18,870 nucleotides of DNA from DASQFU01 sp035632955. GTDB lineage: Bacteria > Eisenbacteria > RBG-16-71-46. The stretch spans positions 1-18,870 of the forward strand of contig DASQFU010000187.1 of NCBI GenBank assembly GCA_035632955.1, read 5' to 3'. How positions within the stretch are numbered: position 1 is the first letter of the stretch; each line of letters opens with the position of its first letter. The notes beneath the pieces were generated by a model. That model ran no database searches. It had not been told where the DNA came from and saw only the letters and a list, made by a program, of their open reading frames with translations. The translations under genes were made by a program, and so were the position numbers. Of the stretch, positions 6,988 through 14,834 are shown piece after piece.

Positions 6988-7653
6988 TCATGAAGGGCGC
7001 GCCGCCGCGCCGCGTTGCGCCAGCCATCGCGCCACCGCGGCGCGGGCAGCCAGCTCCAACTCCTCCACCGAACCCTGATTCTCGAGCGTCACGTCCGCCG
7101 CAGCGCGGAACGCGTCGTTGCTCGGTTGCGCCTCGAGCCGGGCACGCGCCTCGTCCCGCGTCCAACCGCGCGCGCGCATCATGCGCGCGATCTGCTGCTC
7201 CTCCGGCGCCGTCACCGCCAGCACGGCGTCGCACGAGCGCTCCAGTCCCCAGTCGAGCATCAGCGCGGCGTCCACCACCACGACGCCGCGATGTCCGGCG
7301 TCCCGGAGCCGGCCCAGCTCGCCCTCGATACGTTCCACGATCATCGGGTGCACGAGCTGGTCGAGCCGCGTGCGGGCGGCACGATCCGTGAACACTCTCG
7401 CCGCGACGCGCCGGCGGTCGAGCGAGCCGTCCGTCCGGTAGACGTCCTCTCCGTATTCGGCCTGCAGCGCCCGCCGCACGCCGGGATCGTGTTCCGCGAC
7501 CTCGTGACCGATTCGGTCGGCCTCGATCACGACCGCGCCGCCGGCGGCCAGCGCGCGCGCCACCGTGCTCTTGCCGCTGCCGGCGCGACCGACGAGCCCG
7601 AGGATGAACAGACCATCCGCCGCTAGGCTCCGGCGCGGCCGCTCAGTGGGCAT
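6988..7653 (-). CDS. coaE: Dephospho-CoA kinase
   Basis: Last step of coenzyme A synthesis: ATP-dependent phosphorylation of the 3'-OH of dephospho-CoA. Residues about 16-30 form a P-loop (LGLVGRAGSGKSTVARAL). The family segment VVIEADRIGHEV follows, then the VHPMIVERIE and VVVVDAALMLDWGLE stretches of the CoA domain, and the late R-rich lid APEEQQIARMMRARGWTRDEA. At 221 residues it is slightly longer than the usual 195-210, the excess being a charged N-terminal lead-in and an Ala/Arg tail. ATG 7653 lies inside the last codons of polA, an 11-base overlap, with only a weak ribosome binding site, so translation is probably coupled to polA. It ends 10 bases before prfB. Confidence 0.93.
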   Translation of the reverse strand: MPTERPRRSLAADGLFILGLVGRAGSGKSTVARALAAGGAVVIEADRIGHEVAEHDPGVRRALQAEYGEDVYRTDGSLDRRRVAARVFTDRAARTRLDQLVHPMIVERIEGELGRLRDAGHRGVVVVDAALMLDWGLERSCDAVLAVTAPEEQQIARMMRARGWTRDEARARLEAQPSNDAFRAAADVTLENQGSVEELELAARAAVARWLAQRGAAARPS

Positions 7654-10585
7654 CGAACCACGTCGCGCCGCGGCCGAGCGAGACCGTGAGCGGCACGCGC
7701 AGCGGATAACACCCTTCCATCTCGGCTCGCACCGTCTCGGACACGGCGTCCGCGTCCTCGATCGCCGATTCGAGCAGCAGTTCGTCGTGCACCTGAAGCA
7801 GCAATCTAGCCGACGGCACCGACTCCTTCAAGGCGCGGTGCGCGCGCACCATCGCGAGCTTCACGAGATCCGCCGCCGAACCCTGGATCGGCATGTTGAT
7901 CGCCGCGCGCTCCGCGAACGACCGCTCCCCCGCGTGGGTGCTCGCGAGCGCGGGCAGGTAGCGCCGGCGGCCGAGCAGGGTCTGCACGTAGCCGCGCGCC
8001 CGCGCGCCTTCGAGCGTCGCGTCGAGGAACTCGCGCACGCGCGCATAGACGCGGAAGTAATTGCGGATGAACTCCTGCGCCTCGCCGAGCCCGATGCCCA
8101 TCTGCTGCGAGAGGCTGCGCGCGCCCATGCCGTACATGATCCCGAAGTTGACCACCTTCGCGCGCGACCGCAGCTCCGGATCGAGCAGTCCGTCCGTCAC
8201 GCCGAAGATCCGGCGCGCCGTGTTGACGTGCACGTCTTCGCCGCTGTTGAAGGCGGCGATCAGCTGCGGATCCTCGGAGAGATGCGCCATCACGCGCAGC
8301 TCGATCTGGGAATAGTCGGCTCCGACCAGCACCCGTCCCGGCGGCGCCACGAACGCCCGGCGGATGGCACGCCCTTGCGCGGTGCGGATCGGGATGTTCT
8401 GCAGATTGGGATCGCTCGAGGACAGCCGTCCGGTCGCGGCGCCGGCCTGGTGGAACCAGGTGTGAATGCGGCCGTCGGCCGGATCGACGACCGCCGGCAG
8501 CGCCTCGAAGTAGGTGGAGCGCAGCTTGGCGAGCATTCGAAATTCGAGCAGCTTGGCCGGAAATGGGTGGGCCGCGGCCAGCTCTTCGAGTATGTCCGAG
8601 CGGGTGGACAGGGCGCCGCCCGGCGTCTTGCCCATCGGCTTGAGCCCGAGCTTCTCGAACAGCACACGCGCCACCTGCGGGCCGCTCTCGAGATTGATCG
8701 TTTCGCCGGCGAGCTCGTGCAGCTCGCGCTGCAGGCGCTCGAGCTCGGTCGCCGCGCGCGCCGACATCTCGCCCAGGGTCGTGAGGTCGATCGCGACGCC
8801 CGCGCGCTCCATGTCGAACAGGACGTCGATCAGCGGATGCTCGAGCTGGGCGTAGAGACGCCACTGCTCGCGAGACTCGAGCTGCGCCCGCAGGGCGTCG
8901 GCGACCGGGTACAGCAGGCTCGCCGCCGAGCGCCCGAGCAACTCGGCATCGGCCACGGCGAGCGCGCCGGGACCCGCGCGCGGCTGGCCGCGCTTGCGCT
9001 CCGGCGCTTCGAACGGCGCCAGCGCCACGCCCAGGAAATCCCGGGCCAGCGCGCCCAGTGAGTGGTCGCGCACCGGGTCGCAGAGAAACGACCCGAGATG
9101 GAGATCGAACGCGGTGCCCGCCCAGCGCAGCCCGGCGCTCGCCAGCCGATGGGCGTCGCTCTTCAGATCCTCGCCGATCTTCGGCACCGCCGGATCGGCG
9201 AGCACCGGACGCAACCATTCGTGGATCTGCGCGAGCGCGAAGTTCGGTCCCGCGTCGTGGGCGATCGGCAGATAGCAGGTCGTCCCGTCGCGCGCCGCGA
9301 GCGCGAGACCCACCATGCCGCTGGTGCGGGGCGCCGGACCGGCGCCGAACGTGACGATGGCGAGCCCGTGCAGCGCGCGCGCGCGCACCTCGTGGAGCTG
9401 CGCGGCTAGCGCGTCGAGCGAGGATCCCGTTGAGGTCACCGCGGCCGGCGACGACCATAGATCGAGCGCGCCTTGCGGGGCTGCGGCGTGGGAACGCCCG
9501 ATCGGCGCGGCTTCCGCGGTCGCCGTCTCCGCCGGCTCGGGTCCGAATGCGAGGTCCGCCGGCGTCGGCGCCGGTTCGGCAGCGAGCGCCTGCTCCGGCG
9601 CCGCGGCGTCTTCCTGCAGCGATACTCCCGGGTTGCGCATTTCCGCCGCCGTCCCGCGCCGCTCCGGCGAGCGGCCGGGAGCGGCCGCGCCCGCTTCGCC
9701 GTCCGGCACGCCCAGCTCGTGGGCGATGCGCTCGAGCTTCTTCAGCTCGTAGCGGCTGCTGAGCGCGAGCAGCGCGTCGCGGCGGATCGGCCCACAGCGC
9801 AGGGCGTCCCAGCTCAGGGCCAGCGGCAGATCGGTGCGCACCGTCACCAGCTCGCGCGAGAGAAAGGCCTGGTCACGATGCGTCGTGAGCTTCTCGCGCA
9901 GCGCCGGACGCGAGACGGCATCGAGGCGGCGATACAGCTCATCGAGCGAGCCGAAGGTCTTGATCAGCTCGGTCGCGGTCTTCTCGCCCACGCCCGGCAC
10001 GCCCGGCACGTTGTCGATCAGGTCGCCCATCAGTGCCAGGACGTCGCGCACCTGCTCCGGCGCGAGACCCCACGACGACTCCACCGCCGCGCGGTCGATC
10101 CACGCGTACTCGTCACCACCGCCACGGCCCGAGGGTCGCAGGACCCTCACGCGCTCGCCGACGAGCTGCACCAGATCCTTGTCGCTGGTGACGAGCGCCA
10201 CGTCGAAGCCCGCTTCTTCCCCGCGCCGCGCGAGCGTGGCCATTACGTCGTCCGCCTCGACGCCCCGCTCTTCGATGACCGGCAACCCCAGCGCGTGCGC
10301 CACGTCCTCGATCGCGGGAATCTGCGACAGCAGGTCGCCGGGGATCGGCTTCCGCGTCGCTTTGTATTGAGGGAACGTCTCGTGCCGGAACGTCTTTCCG
10401 GGTCCGTCCCATGCGAGCGCCCAGTAGTCGGGCTTCTCCTCGCGGCGAATCTTCAGCGCGGTGTTCGCGAACCCGAAGATGGCGGACGTGTTCTCGCCGC
10501 GCGTGTTGACGAGCGGGCGGCGGATGAACGCGTAGTACGCCCGGTAGGCGAGGTTCATCGCGTCCAACACGAACAGACGAGGCAC
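7643..10585 (-). CDS. polA: DNA polymerase I, with apparently defective proofreading domain
   Basis: Okazaki-fragment maturation and repair polymerase, 980 residues. Residues 1-295 are the 5' nuclease (FVLDAMNLAYRAYY, VEADDVMATLARR, VTSDKDLVQLV, DNVPGVPGVGEKTA). Residues about 295-380 are an Ala/Pro/Glu-rich linker. Residues about 385-575 are the 3'-5' exonuclease fold, in which the first metal motif (Asp-x-Glu, normally DTE) is VTF at 411-413; the later Asp494 and Tyr559/Asp563 positions remain. Residues 576-980 are the polymerase: motif A VGADYSQIELR (Asp757), motif B RAKVVNFGIMYG with Phe at the E. coli F762 position, and motif C QVHDELLLE (Asp934-Glu935). The start is GTG 10585 with GGAGG six bases upstream. 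Polymerase and 5' nuclease should be active; proofreading probably is not. It begins 20 bases after the methyltransferase and overlaps coaE. Confidence 0.97.
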   Translation of the reverse strand: MPRLFVLDAMNLAYRAYYAFIRRPLVNTRGENTSAIFGFANTALKIRREEKPDYWALAWDGPGKTFRHETFPQYKATRKPIPGDLLSQIPAIEDVAHALGLPVIEERGVEADDVMATLARRGEEAGFDVALVTSDKDLVQLVGERVRVLRPSGRGGGDEYAWIDRAAVESSWGLAPEQVRDVLALMGDLIDNVPGVPGVGEKTATELIKTFGSLDELYRRLDAVSRPALREKLTTHRDQAFLSRELVTVRTDLPLALSWDALRCGPIRRDALLALSSRYELKKLERIAHELGVPDGEAGAAAPGRSPERRGTAAEMRNPGVSLQEDAAAPEQALAAEPAPTPADLAFGPEPAETATAEAAPIGRSHAAAPQGALDLWSSPAAVTSTGSSLDALAAQLHEVRARALHGLAIVTFGAGPAPRTSGMVGLALAARDGTTCYLPIAHDAGPNFALAQIHEWLRPVLADPAVPKIGEDLKSDAHRLASAGLRWAGTAFDLHLGSFLCDPVRDHSLGALARDFLGVALAPFEAPERKRGQPRAGPGALAVADAELLGRSAASLLYPVADALRAQLESREQWRLYAQLEHPLIDVLFDMERAGVAIDLTTLGEMSARAATELERLQRELHELAGETINLESGPQVARVLFEKLGLKPMGKTPGGALSTRSDILEELAAAHPFPAKLLEFRMLAKLRSTYFEALPAVVDPADGRIHTWFHQAGAATGRLSSSDPNLQNIPIRTAQGRAIRRAFVAPPGRVLVGADYSQIELRVMAHLSEDPQLIAAFNSGEDVHVNTARRIFGVTDGLLDPELRSRAKVVNFGIMYGMGARSLSQQMGIGLGEAQEFIRNYFRVYARVREFLDATLEGARARGYVQTLLGRRRYLPALASTHAGERSFAERAAINMPIQGSAADLVKLAMVRAHRALKESVPSARLLLQVHDELLLESAIEDADAVSETVRAEMEGCYPLRVPLTVSLGRGATWFDAH

Positions 10586-10605
10586 GGTCGACCTCCGGAC
10601 GCCGG

Positions 10606-11331
10606 TCAGCCGCGGCGCGCGACCAGCAGCTTGTTCACCGCCACGCCGGGCGCCGGCCGCAAGGCGAGCACGGCGCGGTCGACGGCGAGCAGCAGCCCGG
10701 GCAGCCGGTTCAGGAACCGGAATGGGCCGAGCTCACGGTTGAGCAGCACGTGCGTCGGATGGAGCGCCTCGGTCCGCATGCCATTCCGCTCCAAAACGGC
10801 GCGGTACGTCGCCAGCGGCCGCATGCGGTTGTGGGACGCGGCGCCGGCGAGCGGAGCGAACGCGTCGGTCACGAGCAGCAGCCCTCCGGACACGAGCGCG
10901 CCAGCGAGGCCGGCTAGCGCGCGTTCCCAGCGGCCGTCGTCGGTGATGTGATAGAGGACATCGAACGCGTTCACGAGCTGGTAGGGACCGCCGGGCACGC
11001 CCTCGCTCACGTCACCCTGAACGAATGTCGCTTCGGGATGGCGTGCGCGCAGCCGTTCGATCGAGGTCGGCGCGATGTCGACCCCGGTGACGCGGGCGCC
11101 CCGCGCGAGATAGTAGGCGGTGAAGAACCCGGTCCCGCAACCGACGTCGAGCACGCGCTGGCCCGCAGGGTCGAATCCGGCCACCCGGAGCGCGCGCTCC
11201 AGCACGTCGTGGCGCAGGGCGTAACACGCACGGTTGTAGGCGAGCGAGAGTCCCGTCTCGCCGGTCCCCCGCAGATCGAACTGCTCCGACAGGCGCCGGT
11301 CCCAGAACTCGCGTGGCTGGTAGCCGGTCAT
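10606..11331 (-). CDS. Class I SAM-dependent methyltransferase, 241 aa
   Basis: The Rossmann-type methyltransferase core is clear: motif I VLDVGCGTGFFTAYYLARGA (about residues 60-80), acidic end of strand 2 at VTGVD, motif II region ATFVQGDVSEG, and LVNAFDVLYHITDD near strand 4. The C-terminal part (FLNRLPGLLLAVDRAVLALR) is hydrophobic and may touch the membrane, as in methyltransferases acting on lipids, quinones or glycans. The substrate cannot be inferred. The N-terminus (YQPREFWDRRLSEQFDLRGTGETGLSLAYN) resembles methyltransferases found in glycan gene clusters, a weak hint only. ATG 11331 overlaps the nadD stop as ATGA, so translation is likely coupled; no strong ribosome binding site is seen. 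Confidence 0.85.
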   Translation of the reverse strand: MTGYQPREFWDRRLSEQFDLRGTGETGLSLAYNRACYALRHDVLERALRVAGFDPAGQRVLDVGCGTGFFTAYYLARGARVTGVDIAPTSIERLRARHPEATFVQGDVSEGVPGGPYQLVNAFDVLYHITDDGRWERALAGLAGALVSGGLLLVTDAFAPLAGAASHNRMRPLATYRAVLERNGMRTEALHPTHVLLNRELGPFRFLNRLPGLLLAVDRAVLALRPAPGVAVNKLLVARRG

Positions 11332-11921
11332 CGCTTTCGGTACAGCCGGTGCGTGGCCGCGTAGGTCGCGACTGCATCCGGCACCAGGTAACGCACCGAG
11401 CGCCCGGCCCGCATCCGGGTCCGCACCAGACTCGAGGAGACGTCCACTTCGGGATTGCCGAGCCACACGACGCCGCGGGGCCAACGCCGATCCGCGCTCC
11501 CGCCCCGCGAGCCGGCGCCGGGACGACCGGCCACCGCCAGCGTCGCCATGCGCAGGATCTCGGCGGTCTCGTTCCAGGTGTGGAAGTCGTCGAGACTGTC
11601 GGCGCCGACGATCAGATAGAGGCGCGTGCGCGGGCGGCTCGCCGACAGGGCGCGCACGGTGTCGACGGTGAACGACGGGCCGGCACGACGGACCTCGTGC
11701 AGACTGACCGTGAACGCCGTATGGCCGCGGATCGCGAGCTTCGTCATCGCGACGCGCGCGGCGGCGGGAGTCAGATCGCGGCGGCGTTTGTGCGGCGGCT
11801 GGCCGGTGGGAACGAACAGCACGCGTTCGAGCCCAAGGCGCACCCGAGCCCACTCGGCCAGCACCAGATGGCCGAGGTGCGGCGGATCGAACGTGCCGCC
11901 GAACAGTCCGGTCCGGCGCAT
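11328..11921 (-). CDS. nadD: Nicotinate-nucleotide adenylyltransferase
   Basis: Joins nicotinate mononucleotide and ATP to give deamido-NAD, the penultimate step of NAD synthesis. GLFGGTFDPPHLGHL at the N-terminus is the nucleotidyltransferase signature with the HxGH motif. VPTGQPPHKRR, the region YLIVGADSLDDFHTWNE and the C-terminal VDVSSSLVRTRMRAG (the SST-x-IR motif) are NadD-specific. At 197 residues the length is normal. ATG 11921 is chosen because the family begins just before GGTFDPPH; it lies four bases after the bamD stop with no good ribosome binding site, which suggests coupling. It overlaps the methyltransferase start by four bases. Confidence 0.95.
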   Translation of the reverse strand: MRRTGLFGGTFDPPHLGHLVLAEWARVRLGLERVLFVPTGQPPHKRRRDLTPAAARVAMTKLAIRGHTAFTVSLHEVRRAGPSFTVDTVRALSASRPRTRLYLIVGADSLDDFHTWNETAEILRMATLAVAGRPGAGSRGGSADRRWPRGVVWLGNPEVDVSSSLVRTRMRAGRSVRYLVPDAVATYAATHRLYRKR

Positions 11922-11925
11922 GGCA

Positions 11926-12681
11926 CTAGTGGCGCTCGAGGCGAGCGCGCTCGCGGGCGGCCTGTTCGGCCGGTCGCTGGCCCGGATAGCGGGCCTCCAC
12001 CTCGCGGAGCTGCGCGATCGCGCGCTCGCGCTTGCCCTCCTGCGCGTCGCACAGCGCGATGCCGATCGCGGCATACGGCGTCGCGGTCGTGTCCGGATAC
12101 TCCTCGGTCACTTTGCGAAAGTACGCGCGCGCGGGCTCGGGCAAATCCAGCTTGAGGTAGAGCGTGCCGGTGTCGACCAACTTCTCCGCGAGGCGCGTGC
12201 GCGCTTCCTGGATGCGCCGCTCCGCCTCGGCGTTCAGCCAATGTCCGGGATAGCCGCGCAGGTAGGAGCGCCACTGCTCGACCGCGCGCACCGTGAACAC
12301 CTGATCGAAGTCGCGTGGCCGGGTCTGCCCGGCCAGCGCCTCCCCGAGACGGAAGGCGGCCGAGCCGCTGGAGTCGCTCTCGGGATAGTCGCGCAGGAGC
12401 CGCTCGAACTCGCCGGAGGCGAGCGTCCATTCCCGCTGCTTCAAGTACGTGCTGCCGAGCAGATGGATGGCCTCGTCCACCATCGCACCACCGGCGTTCG
12501 CGGCAATGTAGGTCTTGAGCAGCTCCGCGGCTTCCGTGTAGTGCGCTTCGTCGTAGAGCCGCCGCGCCACCGCGAGCCGGTCGGCGTCCGACGACAGCGT
12601 CGGGAGCAGGGACGCGCCGCAGCCGGCCAGGGCGAGCCACAGCACAGCGAAGGCCAGACGCGTCGCGATCCCTCGTCTCAC
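11926..12681 (-). CDS. bamD: Outer-membrane assembly lipoprotein BamD-like, TPR repeats
   Basis: Probable BamD, the essential lipoprotein of the BAM complex that inserts beta-barrels into the outer membrane. Residues 1-21 are a lipoprotein signal with lipobox LAGC (Cys21). Tetratricopeptide-type helical pairs follow (LYDEAHYTEAAELLKTYI, EWTLASGEFERLLRDYPESD, ARAYFRKVTEEYPDTTATPYA, RAIAQLREVEARYPGQRPA). The block EQWRSYLRGYPGHWLNAEAE matches the middle of BamD proteins. The 251-residue length fits the family (about 240-280). The start is GTG 12681 with GAGGA about seven bases upstream. A related YfiO/TPR lipoprotein is the main alternative. Its barrel clients plausibly include the receptor and barrel encoded at 1-3689. 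Confidence 0.85.
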   Translation of the reverse strand: MRRGIATRLAFAVLWLALAGCGASLLPTLSSDADRLAVARRLYDEAHYTEAAELLKTYIAANAGGAMVDEAIHLLGSTYLKQREWTLASGEFERLLRDYPESDSSGSAAFRLGEALAGQTRPRDFDQVFTVRAVEQWRSYLRGYPGHWLNAEAERRIQEARTRLAEKLVDTGTLYLKLDLPEPARAYFRKVTEEYPDTTATPYAAIGIALCDAQEGKRERAIAQLREVEARYPGQRPAEQAARERARLERH

Positions 12682-12690
12682 GCCGTTTCC

Positions 12691-13446
12691 TCAGGGACGA
12701 TTCTGGAAGAACAGAGCAATCAGGCCGGCGACGATCGCGACCACCACGACGGGTTCGAGCGCCTTGTCCACCGAGCGGGTCGGCACGTCCGCCTTGAGCT
12801 CGGCGAACCGGGCGTCCTCGACGAGACCGAGCTGGCCGCGGGGGAACGCGTCGACCAGATTGTGATTGGCGTCTCCGGCCCACAGGACGTTCCCCGTGCG
12901 CGGGTCGCGGAGCGTGAGCGCCCCTTCCACCAGCGCTTGGCGCTCGATCTTGACCCGGCCCGGCAGCCAGCCGCGCAACCGGAGATAGGTCACGCGCGCG
13001 GACGCGAGCTGATACTCGAGCAACGGATCGCCGGGATTCCCGGCCACCGACATCAGGCTGTCGTCGGGAATCACGCTGCGGCGCACGGTGGCCGTGACCG
13101 CGCGGCGCGCGAGGTGACGCAGGATCGCGTGCTCGATCACGAAGTTGAGCGGATGGCTCTCGCCGGGCGCGAGCACGACGTGCGAGCCGCTGTCGAGCGG
13201 CGCGCCTCGCAGCCCCTGCTCGAAACCCGACTTGGCGACCAGATTGACGAGCTGGAGATTGGTGAGCGGAACGCGAGGCCCGCGCGAGCGCACGATCGGC
13301 TCGAGCTGCGCCTCGGCCACAGCCAGCGCCGTGTCCGCCGGCGCCTTGGGGCCGTCCTCGTAACGGAACGTCTTGGCCGCGGCCGGAAGCGAGCAGGCGC
13401 ACCCGAGCAGCACCGCGACCGCGAGCACATGGCGCGCGCGCTTCAC
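12691..13446 (-). CDS. Exported protein of unknown function with C-terminal membrane segment, 251 aa
   Basis: I do not recognise this family. The N-terminus is an export signal (KRARHVLAVAVLLGCACSLPAAAK). LLGC at 13-16 is lipobox-like but imperfect, and AAA before Lys25 would suit signal peptidase I. The mature part is soluble, with strands such as LLEYQLASARVTYLRLRG and ALTLRDPRTGNVLWAG. The last 22 residues are a hydrophobic helix (EPVVVVAIVAGLIALFFQ) and a short basic tail, so the protein probably sits in the periplasm anchored by its C-terminus. GTG 13446 overlaps the rimO stop as GTGA. It ends nine bases before bamD, so an envelope role is a reasonable guess from context only. Confidence 0.75.
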   Translation of the reverse strand: MKRARHVLAVAVLLGCACSLPAAAKTFRYEDGPKAPADTALAVAEAQLEPIVRSRGPRVPLTNLQLVNLVAKSGFEQGLRGAPLDSGSHVVLAPGESHPLNFVIEHAILRHLARRAVTATVRRSVIPDDSLMSVAGNPGDPLLEYQLASARVTYLRLRGWLPGRVKIERQALVEGALTLRDPRTGNVLWAGDANHNLVDAFPRGQLGLVEDARFAELKADVPTRSVDKALEPVVVVAIVAGLIALFFQNRP

Positions 13447-14834
13447 GACCGCGCCCCGACCAGCGGCAGCTCGGCGAACGCCGGCTGCTCGACGCGGGCG
13501 AATAGATCGTACGCGGCGGCGCCGGTGATCCGCACCGGCACCAGCGTCCCCGGGATCAAGTCTTCGCCCTCCACCACCACGCCACCGTCGACCTCGAACG
13601 CCTGTCCGGTCGTGCGCGCGGCCCATTGCCCGCGCTTGGCGTCACCCGCCGGGCCGTCCACCATCACCGTCATCCGCTCTCCGATCCGTCGTGCGAGACG
13701 TGCGCGCGAGCTGCGCTGCTGGAGCGCGAGCAGCCGCGAGCGGCGCCGGCGACGTTCGGCGATCGGAACCTGTGCCGTCATCGCGTGCGACGGCGTCTCG
13801 GGTTCGCGCTCGTAGGCGAACACGACCACGTTGTCGAAACTCTCCTCTTCGACATAGCGCTCCAACGTCGCGAAATGCTCCTCGGTCTCGCCCGGGAAGC
13901 CGACGATGAAGTTGGTCCGGAACGCCACGCCGGGGATGCCCTGCTTGATCCGCTGCACCAGCGCCCGTGTGTCGCGCTCCGTCATTCCGCGCGCCATGGT
14001 GCGCAGCATGTCCTGAGCGATGTGCTGCAGCGGCATGTCGACGTACGGCACGACGCGGCCCGCCCCCGCCCATACCGAGATCAAGCGATCGCTCCACAGG
14101 CGCGGATACGTGTACTGGACGCGGATCCAGGTCACGCCTGGGACGCAATCGAGCGCGGCCAGCAGGTCGGCGAGGGTCGGGCGCCCGGGCAGATCCGTGC
14201 CGTAGCCGGTCGTGTCCTGGCCGATCAGGTTCAGCTCGCGGACCCCGGCGCTCGCGAGGCGCTCGGCCTCCGCAACCAGGTCCTCGATCGAGCGGCTGCG
14301 CTGGTCGCCCCGCAAGCGCGGGATGATGCAGAACGTGCAGCGATGATCGCAGCCTTCCGAGATCTTGAGGTACGCGAGATGGCGCGGAGTCGATAGGGCG
14401 CGCGGCACGAGCGAGTCGAGCGCGCCGCCCGGATACTCCGTGTTCACGAGTCGCGCGTGCCTCGGGCGCAGCACGTGACGCGCCGCGCGCACCACCTCTC
14501 CCCACTGTCCGGTGCCGAGCACGGCATCGACATCCGGGAACTCGGCCAGCAGTCCCTCACCCGCGCGCTGCGCCAGGCAGCCGGTGACGATCAGCCCGCG
14601 CAGGCGGCCGTCGTGCTTGAGCGCGGCGAGCTGCGCGATCGTGTCCTTGGACTCGCGGACGGCGCTGTGGAGGAACGCGCACGTGTTGACCACCGCGATG
14701 TCGGCCGCGCGCGGATCGCCGACCGTGTGGAAGCCGTCGCGCACCAGCAGACCCAGCATGCTCTCCGAGTCGACCGTGTTCTTCGGACAGCCGAGGGTGA
14801 CGAACGCGAGCTTGGGCGGCGTCTTGCGTGTCAC
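13443..14834 (-). CDS. rimO: Ribosomal protein S12 methylthiotransferase
   Basis: Radical SAM enzyme that adds a methylthio group to an Asp of ribosomal protein S12. The N-terminal methylthiotransferase domain carries the three Cys of its own iron-sulfur cluster (TLGCPKNTVDSE, VVNTCAFLHSA, VTGCLAQR). The radical SAM motif CxxxCxxC is in ISEGCDHRCTFCIIPRLRG. A C-terminal TRAM domain follows (about residues 385-455). TLGCPKN and the order of domains fit RimO better than the tRNA enzyme MiaB (usually TxGCQMN). Length of 463 residues is normal. The start is GTG 14834, overlapping the ftsK stop as GTGA; the frame ends in GTGA with the next gene. This places it between two coupled junctions. Confidence 0.95.
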   Translation of the reverse strand: MTRKTPPKLAFVTLGCPKNTVDSESMLGLLVRDGFHTVGDPRAADIAVVNTCAFLHSAVRESKDTIAQLAALKHDGRLRGLIVTGCLAQRAGEGLLAEFPDVDAVLGTGQWGEVVRAARHVLRPRHARLVNTEYPGGALDSLVPRALSTPRHLAYLKISEGCDHRCTFCIIPRLRGDQRSRSIEDLVAEAERLASAGVRELNLIGQDTTGYGTDLPGRPTLADLLAALDCVPGVTWIRVQYTYPRLWSDRLISVWAGAGRVVPYVDMPLQHIAQDMLRTMARGMTERDTRALVQRIKQGIPGVAFRTNFIVGFPGETEEHFATLERYVEEESFDNVVVFAYEREPETPSHAMTAQVPIAERRRRRSRLLALQQRSSRARLARRIGERMTVMVDGPAGDAKRGQWAARTTGQAFEVDGGVVVEGEDLIPGTLVPVRITGAAAYDLFARVEQPAFAELPLVGARS

